Notes under the pieces: model-generated
Database searches by the model: none
What the model was told of the DNA's origin: nothing
Seen by the model: only the letters and a program-made list of their open reading frames with translations
Position numbers and translations under genes: made by a program
Origin: an uncultured Eubacteriales bacterium
GTDB lineage: Bacteria; Bacillota; Clostridia; Oscillospirales; Oscillospiraceae
Length of the DNA stretch: 18,204 nucleotides
Assembly: GCA_900548795.1 (NCBI GenBank)
Contig: URLT01000032.1
Coordinates: forward strand, 1-18,204
Direction of reading: 5' to 3'
Shown: positions 1 through 8,308 of the stretch, one piece after another
How positions within the stretch are numbered: position 1 is the first letter of the stretch
Layout of the letters: each line of letters begins with the position of its first letter

Positions 1-76
1 GCGTCAGCGCACTGCCGCAGAAGCCACAGAATACCGCGCCGTCGGGATTCTGATTTCCGCATTTCGGACAGAACAT
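1..76 (-). CDS. Zinc-ribbon protein, N-terminal fragment (runs off the window)
   Basis: The first 25 residues are readable on the minus strand. They begin MFCPKCGNQNPDGAVFCGFC and form a classic CxxC-x(n)-CxxC zinc-ribbon knuckle of the zinc_ribbon_2 / DUF4190-neighbour type. The start ATG at 76-74 is preceded by an ideal AAGGAGG (84-90). Such N-terminal ribbons usually head small membrane or regulatory proteins of Clostridia, but the rest lies outside the window, so no function can be assigned. It lies 39 bp downstream of the gtrA-like gene on the same strand and may be the last gene of that operon. Confidence 0.8.
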   Translation of the reverse strand, partial: MFCPKCGNQNPDGAVFCGFCGSALT

Positions 77-115
77 GGTGCATCCTCCTTTATTAGTATG
101 TGATTTGGCGTTCGG

Positions 116-544
116 TCAGGAGCCTTTTGCGCGTTCGTTGGTATCAACGCTTGCACGGAACACGAAAAAGCGGTCATAGAGGAACTCGGTGGAAAAATTC
201 AGGAGCATATTCAGCGCCGTGACGAGGTATTCGTTCCAGCCTGCGCCGGTCAGCGCGTGCTCCAGCCACGTGCTTGCGGGCGTAAACACGGCGTAATAGG
301 CCGCGACCTTGAGCATTGCGACGGGAACGTTGCCCGCCGACTGAAATGTAAATTTTCGGTTGAGCGTGAAGTTCCAGAGCACCGAGAGCACCAGTGCGAT
401 CAGATAGCTGAGCCATTCGACCCCCGGCAGGAGCAGCTCGTTGAGCAGCGCAAACGCGCCGAGCTGAATCAGACCCGCCGACGCCGAAAAGAGCGCAAAT
501 TTCACGGCGCGCAGAAGCTCACGTTTGCCTCTCACCTTGCCCAC
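116..544 (-). CDS. GtrA-like family membrane protein
   Basis: This 142-residue protein has about four hydrophobic segments (roughly residues 12-37, 42-62, 75-95 and 103-125). It carries the hallmark NFTLNRKFTF after the second segment and a similar aromatic/basic FLYDRFFVF near the end, as in the GtrA family (PF04138). Family members are thought to move polyprenyl-linked sugars across the membrane or to assist cell-wall glycan glycosylation; the substrate here is unknown. The start is GTG at 544-542, with GGAGGG (552-557 region) about six bases upstream. It overlaps the end of gpsA by 13 bp, which implies translational coupling at the tail of the der-plsY-gpsA operon. The family call is firm and the role is not. 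Confidence 0.87.
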   Translation of the reverse strand: MGKVRGKRELLRAVKFALFSASAGLIQLGAFALLNELLLPGVEWLSYLIALVLSVLWNFTLNRKFTFQSAGNVPVAMLKVAAYYAVFTPASTWLEHALTGAGWNEYLVTALNMLLNFSTEFLYDRFFVFRASVDTNERAKGS

Positions 545-1533
545 GCAGCGCCCTCCACCTCGCAGGTTTTTTGGCGGGACATCAGCGTATGCAGCGCATC
601 GACCGCGTTCTCGCCCTCATAGAGCAGCCGGTAAGCCGCCTGCGTGATCGGCATCACGACGTCGTGCTTCTGCGCCAGCTCCCACGCGGATTTCGCGGCG
701 TAATAGCCCTCGACGACCGCTCCGATCTGCTTCATTGCCTCCTGAGGCGGCACGCCCTGCCCGATCAGAATCCCGGCGCGGCGGTTTCGCGAGTGCATCG
801 AGGTGCAGGTGACGATCAGGTCGCCCACGCCCGCCAGACCGGCGAAGGTCTCGCGCTTTGCGCCCATGGCGATCCCGAGCCGCGCGACCTCGGCCAGACC
901 GCGCGTCATGAGCAGCGCCTTGGTGTTGTCGCCGTAGCCCATGCCGTCGCAGATGCCGCAGCAGAGCGCAATGACGTTCTTATGCGCCGCGCCCAGCTCG
1001 ACACCAATGATATCCGGGCAGGTATAAACACGCAGGCTCTGCGACATGAACACGGTCTGCACCGTCTCGGCAAGCGTCTGGTCGGGGCTGGCCACGACCA
1101 CGCCCGTTGGAATGCCCCGGCTGACCTCCTCGGCGTGAGAAGGGCCGGAGAGCGCCGCGACCGGCAGGCCGGTGCGCGAGGAAATGATCTGGCTCATGCG
1201 GCGCCCGGTGTCGGCCTCGATACCCTTGGTCACGGAGACGAGCAGCGTATCCGGGTTCAGATGCGGCGCAAAGGCGGCCGCCGTCGCGTCGACCGCGAAG
1301 GACGGCGTGGCAAAAACGACCAGCTCGGCCTCTGCGGCATCCGCGACACGCGCCGTCAGGCGCAGCTCCTGCGGGAGCTTCACGCCGGGCAGGAAGGGGT
1401 TCTCCCGTTTCTCCGCCAGTGCGCGACTCTCGTCCTCGCAATACGACCAGAGGGTCACGTCGTGACCGTTTTGCAGAAGCGACAGCGCCAGAGCCGTGCC
1501 CCAGCCGCCGCTTCCGGCTACCAGAATTTTCAT
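532..1533 (-). CDS. gpsA: Glycerol-3-phosphate dehydrogenase [NAD(P)+]
   Basis: This enzyme reduces dihydroxyacetone phosphate to sn-glycerol 3-phosphate in the cytoplasm, supplying the backbone of phospholipids. The 333-residue length is normal. Visible motifs are the Rossmann loop GSGGWG (7-12), SVTKGIE with Lys103, SGPSHAEEV (129-137), and GAAHKNVIAL with the expected catalytic Lys185. The DGMGYGDNTKALLMTRG segment and CTSMHSRNRRAG follow, as in the C-terminal helical domain. It begins 6 bp after the end of plsY, whose product uses the same metabolite, so coexpression makes metabolic sense. It overlaps the following gtrA-like gene by 13 bp. Confidence 0.98.
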   Translation of the reverse strand: MKILVAGSGGWGTALALSLLQNGHDVTLWSYCEDESRALAEKRENPFLPGVKLPQELRLTARVADAAEAELVVFATPSFAVDATAAAFAPHLNPDTLLVSVTKGIEADTGRRMSQIISSRTGLPVAALSGPSHAEEVSRGIPTGVVVASPDQTLAETVQTVFMSQSLRVYTCPDIIGVELGAAHKNVIALCCGICDGMGYGDNTKALLMTRGLAEVARLGIAMGAKRETFAGLAGVGDLIVTCTSMHSRNRRAGILIGQGVPPQEAMKQIGAVVEGYYAAKSAWELAQKHDVVMPITQAAYRLLYEGENAVDALHTLMSRQKTCEVEGAAWAR

Positions 1534-1539
1534 AGAAAA

Positions 1540-2172
1540 TCACTCGTTTCTTTCGTTTTTTGCACGATGGAAATAGGTTTTGCGCTCCTGCCCGTGCAGC
1601 AGGCGGACGATGTTCCCGCGATGCATGATAAAGGCAAAGGCCGCCTCGCAGATCGTGATGATCCAGATCTCCGGACGAGAGGGGTAAAAGACCGCGTATA
1701 GCACGCCGTAGCAGGCAACTGCGGTCAAGGACGCCAGCGAGACGATCCGCGTGGCAAAAAACAGCAAGATGAAGACCGGCATGGCGATGACAAACACGCG
1801 CCAGTCCGTGACGAGCGCAATGGCCGCGCCGCAGAGGATGCCCTTTCCGCCGTGGAAGCCGAAGAACACCGGGAACACATGCCCGAGCTGAACGCCCGCG
1901 CCCGCGACGATCTTCGCAAGAAGCGGATCGTCCGGCAGGAGCAGCGTTGCGAGCAAACACGCCGCAACGGTCTTTCCGAAATCGATGAGCACCACGATGA
2001 GCGTCACGGCGCCGCCGTAGGAGCGCAGGAAATTTGTCAGTCCGGCGTTTCCGCTGCCGTGGGTGCGAACGTCCTCATGCTTGACCAGCCTCGAGATCAG
2101 GATCGCGCCGTTTAGATTGCCGAACAGATACCCCAGCAGCGCCGAAAGCGTCAGAGCGAGCCAAAGCGTCAT
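1540..2172 (-). CDS. plsY: Acyl-phosphate:glycerol-3-phosphate acyltransferase
   Basis: PlsY is an integral membrane enzyme that transfers an acyl group from acyl phosphate (made by PlsX) to position 1 of glycerol 3-phosphate, giving lysophosphatidic acid. The 210 residues contain several membrane segments and the three signature loops: GSGNAGLTN (39-47), the GHVFPVFFGFHGGKG loop (97-111), and a later loop with EIWI. The start ATG (2172-2170) overlaps the der stop codon as ATGA, a sign of translational coupling. gpsA follows 6 bp downstream and supplies its acceptor substrate. Confidence 0.97.
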   Translation of the reverse strand: MTLWLALTLSALLGYLFGNLNGAILISRLVKHEDVRTHGSGNAGLTNFLRSYGGAVTLIVVLIDFGKTVAACLLATLLLPDDPLLAKIVAGAGVQLGHVFPVFFGFHGGKGILCGAAIALVTDWRVFVIAMPVFILLFFATRIVSLASLTAVACYGVLYAVFYPSRPEIWIITICEAAFAFIMHRGNIVRLLHGQERKTYFHRAKNERNE

Positions 2173-3497
2173 TCTTCCTTATCTCCCTTCTGACGGATGG
2201 TGATGCGCACCGGCGTGCCCTCGAGCCCGAAGACCGCGCGGATCTGGTTTTCCAGATAGCGCCGGTAGGAGAAATGGAACAGCCGAGCGTCGTTGCAGAA
2301 AATGACGAAGTGCGGCGGCTTCACGCCGACCTGCGTCATGTAGTAGATCTTCAGGCGGCGTCCCTTGTCGGTTGGCGGCTGCACACGCGCCGTCGCATCC
2401 TCAAGGATGTTGTTGAGCATACCGGTGGTGATGCGCATGGCGTTCTGATTGGCGACGTAGTTGATCAGCTCGTAGAGCTTGCCGACGCGCTGGCCGGTCA
2501 GCGCCGAGAGGAAGAGAAGCGGCGCATAGGGCATGAAGCCGAGATCCTGCCGAATTTTGGCGGTCATCTCGTTCATCGTGTTCGTCTCTTTTTCGACCAG
2601 ATCCCACTTGTTGACCACAACGATGCAGGCCTTGCCCGCCTCGTGCGCCAGACCGGCGATCTTGGTGTCCTGCTCCGTCACGCCCTCGGTGGCGTCGATC
2701 AGGATCAGGCAGACATCGGCACGGTCAATGGCGTTGATGGAGCGCAGGTTGGAGAATTTCTCGATGGCGTCGTCGACCTTGGACTTGCGGCGCATACCGG
2801 CCGTGTCGATGAAGCGGTATTTTCCGAATTCGTTTTCAAAATAGCTGTCGATGGCGTCGCGCGTCGTGCCTGCGACATCCGAGACGATCACGCGCTCCTC
2901 GCCGAGGATGCGGTTGAGCAGGCTGGACTTGCCGACGTTCGGCTTGCCGACGATCGCGACGTTGATGACCTCTCCCTCGTCCTCCTGCTCCGTCTGCTCC
3001 GGAAGATGCGCCACGCACCAGTCGAGCAGGTCGCCCGTGCCGTGTCCGTGTACGGCGGACACCTCGATCGGGTCGCCCAGCCCCAACGCATAGAACTCAT
3101 AGACGTCCGGATTGACCGGGCCGATGCTGTCGCACTTGTTGACGGCAAGGCAGACCGGCTTGCGGCTTCGCAGCAGCATCGCGGCAACGTCCTGATCGGC
3201 CGCCGTGACGCCGGTTTTGACGTCTGTGACCATGACGATCACGTCGGCCGTCTCAATGGCGATCTCCGCCTGACGGCGCATAAATTTCAGCATATCGCTG
3301 TCCGTGTTCGGCTCGATCCCGCCGGTGTCGACCAGCTCGAATTCGCGACCGTTCCAGTCGCAGCTCCCATAAATGCGGTCGCGGGTCACGCCGGGCGTGT
3401 CCTCGACAATGGCCGACCGGCGTCCGGTCAGCTTGTTAAACAGCATGGATTTTCCCACGTTCGGGCGTCCGACGATCGCGATCAACGGCTTTGCCAC
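2169..3497 (-). CDS. der: Ribosome-assembly GTPase Der (EngA)
   Basis: Der has tandem GTPase domains and acts in late assembly of the 50S ribosomal subunit. The 442-residue protein shows both G domains. The first has GRPNVGKS (10-17), DTPGVTRD (33-40) and NKCD (120-123). The second has GKPNVGKS (184-191), DTAG (231-234) and NKWD (296-299). A C-terminal KH-like domain of about 90 residues follows. The start is GTG at 3497-3495, because a full AAGGAGG (3507-3513) sits nine bases upstream. An ATG at 3504-3502 is out of frame and too close to the Shine-Dalgarno site. It is the first gene of the minus-strand operon and has its own promoter in the divergent region. Confidence 0.98.
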   Translation of the reverse strand: MAKPLIAIVGRPNVGKSMLFNKLTGRRSAIVEDTPGVTRDRIYGSCDWNGREFELVDTGGIEPNTDSDMLKFMRRQAEIAIETADVIVMVTDVKTGVTAADQDVAAMLLRSRKPVCLAVNKCDSIGPVNPDVYEFYALGLGDPIEVSAVHGHGTGDLLDWCVAHLPEQTEQEDEGEVINVAIVGKPNVGKSSLLNRILGEERVIVSDVAGTTRDAIDSYFENEFGKYRFIDTAGMRRKSKVDDAIEKFSNLRSINAIDRADVCLILIDATEGVTEQDTKIAGLAHEAGKACIVVVNKWDLVEKETNTMNEMTAKIRQDLGFMPYAPLLFLSALTGQRVGKLYELINYVANQNAMRITTGMLNNILEDATARVQPPTDKGRRLKIYYMTQVGVKPPHFVIFCNDARLFHFSYRRYLENQIRAVFGLEGTPVRITIRQKGDKEE

Positions 3498-3537
3498 GTG
3501 GCATCGCCTCCTTGTCCCTGATAGTATTTTTCAGTTT

Positions 3538-3566
3538 ATTATCTCACAAATCCGGACGGAATGCAA
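3538..3566 (-). promoter_or_regulatory. Predicted sigma-A-type promoter for der operon
   Basis: Read on the minus strand, a -35 TTGCAT (3566-3561) is followed after exactly 17 bases by a -10 GATAAT (3543-3538), preceded by TGA as in an extended -10. It lies about 40 bp upstream of the der GTG start and is the best match to consensus in that direction. Confidence 0.6.
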
Positions 3567-3603
3567 CCACTAATTCCGCGCGCGGGTTTTTTGCGATTTG
3601 ATA

Positions 3604-3632
3604 TTGTTTTTTTCCGACGAAAACGGTATAAT
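3604..3632 (+). promoter_or_regulatory. Predicted sigma-A-type promoter for the three-gene cluster
   Basis: TTGTTT (3604-3609) and a perfect TATAAT (3627-3632) are separated by 17 bases. The expected start of transcription is near 3639, about 30 bp before the ATG of the giant gene. It is back-to-back with the der promoter, and the two -35 boxes lie about 40 bp apart. Confidence 0.65.
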
Positions 3633-3669
3633 TACAGTATGATATTGATAAGAAGAAACGGGTGATCGA

Positions 3670-6600
3670 ATGCGCCTGAACTCCGAGATCCTACGCGCCT
3701 ATCCTTGGCCGGAGGGCATCGATGCCAACGCCGTCTGCGCACGGCTCGAGGCATCGGAGCCTGACCGTGCCGCGCTTTGCCGCTCGGCGGCCGAGGCGGT
3801 CGGCGACCTGCTGCCGCCGCAGTCGCCGCCCGAGGGCTGGCTGCCCGCGCTGTACGCCGAGCTGTGTCACGGGCTCTTCCCCGACCCGAACTACCGCGAG
3901 CCGGCCGAGCCGGTCGCGGGGGGGCTGCGTCTTTTGAAGGAAACGATCCAAGCCGCGCTCGACGCCGAGCCGCCGCAGAAGGATCCGCTGACGGATCTGT
4001 TCCCGCTGCAGTTTTCCGAAAAAAGCCGCACCTTCCGCGATTATCAGCGGCTCTGCACAGCCGTGCGCAAGGCGCATTTTATCGAAACGATGCGCGTCGG
4101 GCGCGAGGTCATGCCCTTTGACCCAGCCTCGCACACCATCGGCGTGCGCAATGTGGCGGTGCATATGGCTGAGCTTTCGCGCCGTGCGGGTCTGCCGGTG
4201 GACGTGCCTCTGGTCGCCGGTGCAGCGCTTTGCCACGACATCGGCAAATTCGGCTGCCGCGGCGAGGACGCTGCGCGCATCCCATTTTTGCACTATTACT
4301 ATACATGGCAGTGGCTCTCCGACCGCGATCTGGAATCCATCGGCCATATCTCGGCCAATCATTCCACGTGGGATCTCGAGTTTGAGAACCTGCCGATCGA
4401 ATCGCTGCTGCTGATCTACGCCGATTTCCGCGTGCGCGGCACGCACGAGAACGGACGTGAAACGGTGCGCATCTACACGCTCAGCGAGGCCTACGGCATG
4501 ATCATGAGCAAGCTCTGCAATGTGACGCCCGCCAAAAAGCAGCGCTACGAGCTGGCCTACTGCAAGCTCCGTGATTTCGAGCGCTTTCTGCGCGACCGCG
4601 GCGTTCCGACCGAATTTGACCGAACGGCGCTCGAGCCGCAGGCCGCGCGGGACGTCGCCCTCTTGACCGACGCCGAGGCGCTTGGAGCGCTGCGCGACCT
4701 GACCTTTGAAAACAACGTCAGCCTGATGCACACCATCAGCACCGACGCCTCCTTCGATCTGCTTCTCGAGCAGGCGCGCGGAGAAAAGGACAGCCAGCGC
4801 ATCCGCACCTATCTGCGCCTTTTCGACGAATACAACACCTATATGACGCGCGGCAACAAGCAGAAGCTGCTGGGCTATCTTTATGAGCTTCTGATGTCGC
4901 CGCAGGGCGACATTCGCCGCCGAAGCGCCTGCATCATGGGTCAGGTGCTGGCAAACAGCGGCCCAAAATACCGCAAGGAGGTTCCTGCGCACGCGCCGAA
5001 AACGGCCATGGCGCCGACCGTGCTTGCGCTGCTGGACGAATCCGTTGCGCTCTGGCGCGAATACATTCGTCAGTGTCTGTTCCCTGACCGGCGCATCGCC
5101 CAGAAGCACGCTCTGCGCATCATCAACTCGCTGAAGACCATCTGCTATGCCCTCTTCTGCGCCTGCGAGCCGGCCGCCGCGCCGCAGCTCGCCGCGCCGC
5201 TGGTCGAGGTGCTCGAGGAGCTGCCGGAGACAAACTGCTTTGCCGTGCTCGACGCGCTTTGCTACGTTCCGACGGAGTATCTCTCGCCGCGTCTCTTTCA
5301 CACGGCGCTCCCGGCGCTTGAAAAAATGCTCCGCAGCGGCACGACCCGCTGGCAGCTCATCGCGCTTCGCGCTCTGGCACATCTTCGGCCGCTCGCCCCG
5401 CAGGAGGTGCTGCGCAGCGCGTCCGTCCCGCTGGAGGGCGACGCGGTCACCGTGCGCGACCTGCGCCGGCGTCTTCTCGATGCGGATTACCGCGCGACGC
5501 TGACCGAGGAGGAAACGGCGCGGCTCTATCTGGATAACCTCAAAAATGCCGTTCACTGGACGGAAAAGCTCGTCCAGCTCGATATGCTGACGGACAACAT
5601 CTGCGCACACCCCGAGACAGCCTTCCACACGGCGATGCATCTTTCCAATCTGCTCTCCGTCAGCGAGCACCTGCCGGTGCGCGAGCGCGCGGGCGAGGCG
5701 CTGCTTCTGGCGGCGAAGCGCCTGACCGTCGACCAGCGCAACGAGATCGTCGTCGATCTTTTGCGTGAGCTGGAAAACGGGCAGGAGCAGATCGCGCGCT
5801 TTATCCCGACCTATCTTGGCCGCCTGTTGTGCACCCTGCCGGAAAAGGAGATCCGCGAGGCCATTGCCTTTGTCGACGGCCTCCTGCGCAGCGGCACACA
5901 GCGCCCGGCTATGCCGGCTTTGCGGACACTGAGCAGCCTGATCGCCGCCCTCCCGCAGAACAGCCCGCTGATCGACGACTGCCTCAGCCTTCTTTTAACG
6001 GGCGTGGCGCATTACCACAGCGCCATCCACCAAAACGCGCTTTACATCCTCTGCCACGAGGTCATCGGCAACGACGCGCTGCCGGAGCCTCTGCGGCTGC
6101 GCTGCTTTTTGCGCGTGAACAAAAAGCTGCTGGCCATTCTCTCCGACCCCTCGCGCGGCCAGCTCACCTTCTTCAACCGCGCCGCCATGCTCAACCAGCT
6201 CTACCGCTTCCTTGTGCGTCACGAGGTCGAGCACGGCGACTTCCTCTTCCCTGCGCCGAAGCCGGTGGCCTTCTTCCCCGGCACGTTTGACCCCTTCTCC
6301 GCAGGCCACAAGAGCATCGTCCGCGAGATCCTTGCGCGCGGCTACGAGATCTATCTCGCCATTGACGAGTTTTCATGGAGCAAGCAGACGCTGCCGCATC
6401 TTCTGCGCCGCAAGATCGTGCAGATGTCTCTCGCCGACCAGTGGGATACCTATCTCTTCCCGGACGATCTGCCGATCAACATCGCCGTCGGCGAGGATCT
6501 TGCACGTCTGCGCGGCCTTTTCCCGAGCCGCGAGGTCTTCCTCGTCGCCGGGAGTGACGTCATTCAAAACGCCTCTGCCTACCGTTCCGACGCGCCGGAC

Positions 6601-8274
6601 AGCGCGTCGTGGTTCCCGCATATCGTCATTGAGCGCCCCCGGCTCGAGCATGGGCAGGAGCCGCCGGAGAAGCTGCTGCACGGGCCGACGCTTCTTGTCT
6701 CCCTTCCCGAGCAGATGGAGCGCATCAGCTCCACGCGCATCCGCGATTCCATCGACAAGAATCTCGATATTTCCGCTCTGGTCGACCCGATCGTGCAGGC
6801 GTACATTTACGAATACGGCCTATATCTGCGCGCGCCGATGTTCAAGCACGTGCTCTCCCCGCTCGACACGGAATTTGTCGCCCCCGGAACGCAGGATCCC
6901 CCCGAGCTTTCGGCCCTTCTTGAGCGGGCGCCCCAGTCGCGCGCCGTCGTGCTGCGCTCGCGCCCCGAGGGGCGCATCGTCGGCTGGAGCTGCGGCCACA
7001 CCGTCTCGGTCAACGAGCTGTTCCGCGAGTTGCAAAACGCCGAGCTCTGCTCCGCCGTGCGCCGCTGCACCAGCGGCCGGCTTCTAATGATCGACGAGAC
7101 GCGCTGCGACGACGGCGACACCCTGTGCGGGCTGGTCAACGAGCTGCTGGTGCGCAGTCTTCCCGACGACCACACCTATGCGCTGTGCCGCGTGCGCTCC
7201 GAGCCGCTCCGGCAGGCGCTCGAGCAGCTCGGCTTCGTTCCGGTGCCGGAGGCGCCCGGGCTGTGGTTTGTCGACATGCGCGCGCCAATGATCCTCGTGC
7301 AGGACGTGCTGCTGTGCATCAAGCAGCCGCACCATGACGCGCCCGAGCTGCGCCAGACCGTGCAGCAGACGCGTCCGCGCCTGCGCCGCGCTCTGACGCG
7401 GCTCTATCCGGGCAAGCTGCTGCTCTGCTTCGACGCCGAGCTACTCAATCAGGCGCTGCTTTTCCGCGTGCAGCGGCAAAACGGCGTGCTCGGGCAGCGC
7501 GAGCGACATCTGGGCGAAAAAATGTGCGTGCCCTACGGCAAGAGCCTTGCAGGAGAGGTCGTGCCGAACACCGTCACAAAAACGCTGCATGCCGACAAAT
7601 GCTTTTCTCCCGACGTCAGCGGCTTTACCATTTCGGAATATCCCGGCTACAGTCCGCTGGCCACGCAGGTGCGCACGCTGCGCTCCTTCCGCCGGCCGGT
7701 GCTGCTGGTCGACGATCTGCTGCACAATGCCTACCGCATCCATAAGCTCGGCGCGCTGTTCCGTCAGGAGGGGCTTCAGATCGACCGCATCATCGTCGGC
7801 ATCTGCTCCGGGCGCGGGCGCGATCTTGCACAGGAGCACGGCCTGACCGTCGACTGCGAATATTTTATTCCGAATCTGCACTACTGGGTCAACGAGAGCC
7901 TGCTCTATCCGTTCATCGGCGGCGACAGCGTCAGCCAGCGCGCCGCACGGATGCGGATGCTGCCCTCGCTGAACCTGATCCTCCCCTATCATTATCCGCG
8001 CTATTTTTCCGGCACGACCGACGACGCCGTCCGCACTCTGAGCCGCACGGCGCTCGAAAACGCTTATTCCATCCTGCGCACGCTCGAGCGCGTGCATCAG
8101 CGCGGCTTCAACGCCGCCCTGACGCTCGGAAAGCTCGGCGAAGCGCTCTCCTATCCCCGGCTGCCCGACCGCGGGCAGTTCGTGAGCTACGACTTCTCCG
8201 TGCCGGCCTCGGCGTACCTCAAGGACGATCTGCTGCTGCTTGACCGGCTTCGCACGCGCAGGGACGCACGGTAA
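3670..8274 (+). CDS. Multidomain fusion: HD hydrolase / helical repeats / NadD-like nucleotidyltransferase / GNAT-like / PRTase-like
   Basis: I know of no characterised protein with this order of domains. Residues 1-150 are unassigned. An HD-type metal phosphohydrolase segment spans about 150-260, with His155, HD189-190 in CHDIGKFG, His226/His231 and Asp252. A long leucine-rich alpha-helical, HEAT-like region covers about 340-860. A nucleotidyltransferase of the NadD/cytidylyltransferase superfamily covers about 866-1045, with FFPGTFDPFSAGH (868-880), VAGSD (959-963) and ISSTRIR (1019-1025); the usual HxGH reads SxGH. Residues about 1095-1195 resemble a GNAT acyltransferase, ending in LGFVPVP. 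A PRTase-like segment (about 1270-1480) has VLLVDDLLHNAYR (1344-1356), close to the PRPP-binding motif but lacking its Thr-Gly. The Shine-Dalgarno site is weak. The next gene starts 34 bp downstream. Domain calls are by eye. HD and NadD domains are neighbours elsewhere (YqeK next to NadD), which supports nucleotide or NAD-like chemistry. Confidence 0.75.
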   Translation: MRLNSEILRAYPWPEGIDANAVCARLEASEPDRAALCRSAAEAVGDLLPPQSPPEGWLPALYAELCHGLFPDPNYREPAEPVAGGLRLLKETIQAALDAEPPQKDPLTDLFPLQFSEKSRTFRDYQRLCTAVRKAHFIETMRVGREVMPFDPASHTIGVRNVAVHMAELSRRAGLPVDVPLVAGAALCHDIGKFGCRGEDAARIPFLHYYYTWQWLSDRDLESIGHISANHSTWDLEFENLPIESLLLIYADFRVRGTHENGRETVRIYTLSEAYGMIMSKLCNVTPAKKQRYELAYCKLRDFERFLRDRGVPTEFDRTALEPQAARDVALLTDAEALGALRDLTFENNVSLMHTISTDASFDLLLEQARGEKDSQRIRTYLRLFDEYNTYMTRGNKQKLLGYLYELLMSPQGDIRRRSACIMGQVLANSGPKYRKEVPAHAPKTAMAPTVLALLDESVALWREYIRQCLFPDRRIAQKHALRIINSLKTICYALFCACEPAAAPQLAAPLVEVLEELPETNCFAVLDALCYVPTEYLSPRLFHTALPALEKMLRSGTTRWQLIALRALAHLRPLAPQEVLRSASVPLEGDAVTVRDLRRRLLDADYRATLTEEETARLYLDNLKNAVHWTEKLVQLDMLTDNICAHPETAFHTAMHLSNLLSVSEHLPVRERAGEALLLAAKRLTVDQRNEIVVDLLRELENGQEQIARFIPTYLGRLLCTLPEKEIREAIAFVDGLLRSGTQRPAMPALRTLSSLIAALPQNSPLIDDCLSLLLTGVAHYHSAIHQNALYILCHEVIGNDALPEPLRLRCFLRVNKKLLAILSDPSRGQLTFFNRAAMLNQLYRFLVRHEVEHGDFLFPAPKPVAFFPGTFDPFSAGHKSIVREILARGYEIYLAIDEFSWSKQTLPHLLRRKIVQMSLADQWDTYLFPDDLPINIAVGEDLARLRGLFPSREVFLVAGSDVIQNASAYRSDAPDSASWFPHIVIERPRLEHGQEPPEKLLHGPTLLVSLPEQMERISSTRIRDSIDKNLDISALVDPIVQAYIYEYGLYLRAPMFKHVLSPLDTEFVAPGTQDPPELSALLERAPQSRAVVLRSRPEGRIVGWSCGHTVSVNELFRELQNAELCSAVRRCTSGRLLMIDETRCDDGDTLCGLVNELLVRSLPDDHTYALCRVRSEPLRQALEQLGFVPVPEAPGLWFVDMRAPMILVQDVLLCIKQPHHDAPELRQTVQQTRPRLRRALTRLYPGKLLLCFDAELLNQALLFRVQRQNGVLGQRERHLGEKMCVPYGKSLAGEVVPNTVTKTLHADKCFSPDVSGFTISEYPGYSPLATQVRTLRSFRRPVLLVDDLLHNAYRIHKLGALFRQEGLQIDRIIVGICSGRGRDLAQEHGLTVDCEYFIPNLHYWVNESLLYPFIGGDSVSQRAARMRMLPSLNLILPYHYPRYFSGTTDDAVRTLSRTALENAYSILRTLERVHQRGFNAALTLGKLGEALSYPRLPDRGQFVSYDFSVPASAYLKDDLLLLDRLRTRRDAR

Positions 8275-8308
8275 ATAAACCGGAAACGGTACCAAAAGGA
8301 GGGATCTT

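Noticed and set aside
3576..3592. CCGCGCGCGG palindrome followed by GTTTTTT as a terminator
   Set aside because: With a realistic loop only about three base pairs remain, and no plus-strand gene ends upstream of it.
3691..5670. Long minus-strand open frame (659 codons) antisense to the giant gene
   Set aside because: It lacks recognisable domains and a ribosome-binding site, and it mirrors the GC-rich codon pattern of the plus-strand gene, whose HD and helical motifs are convincing.
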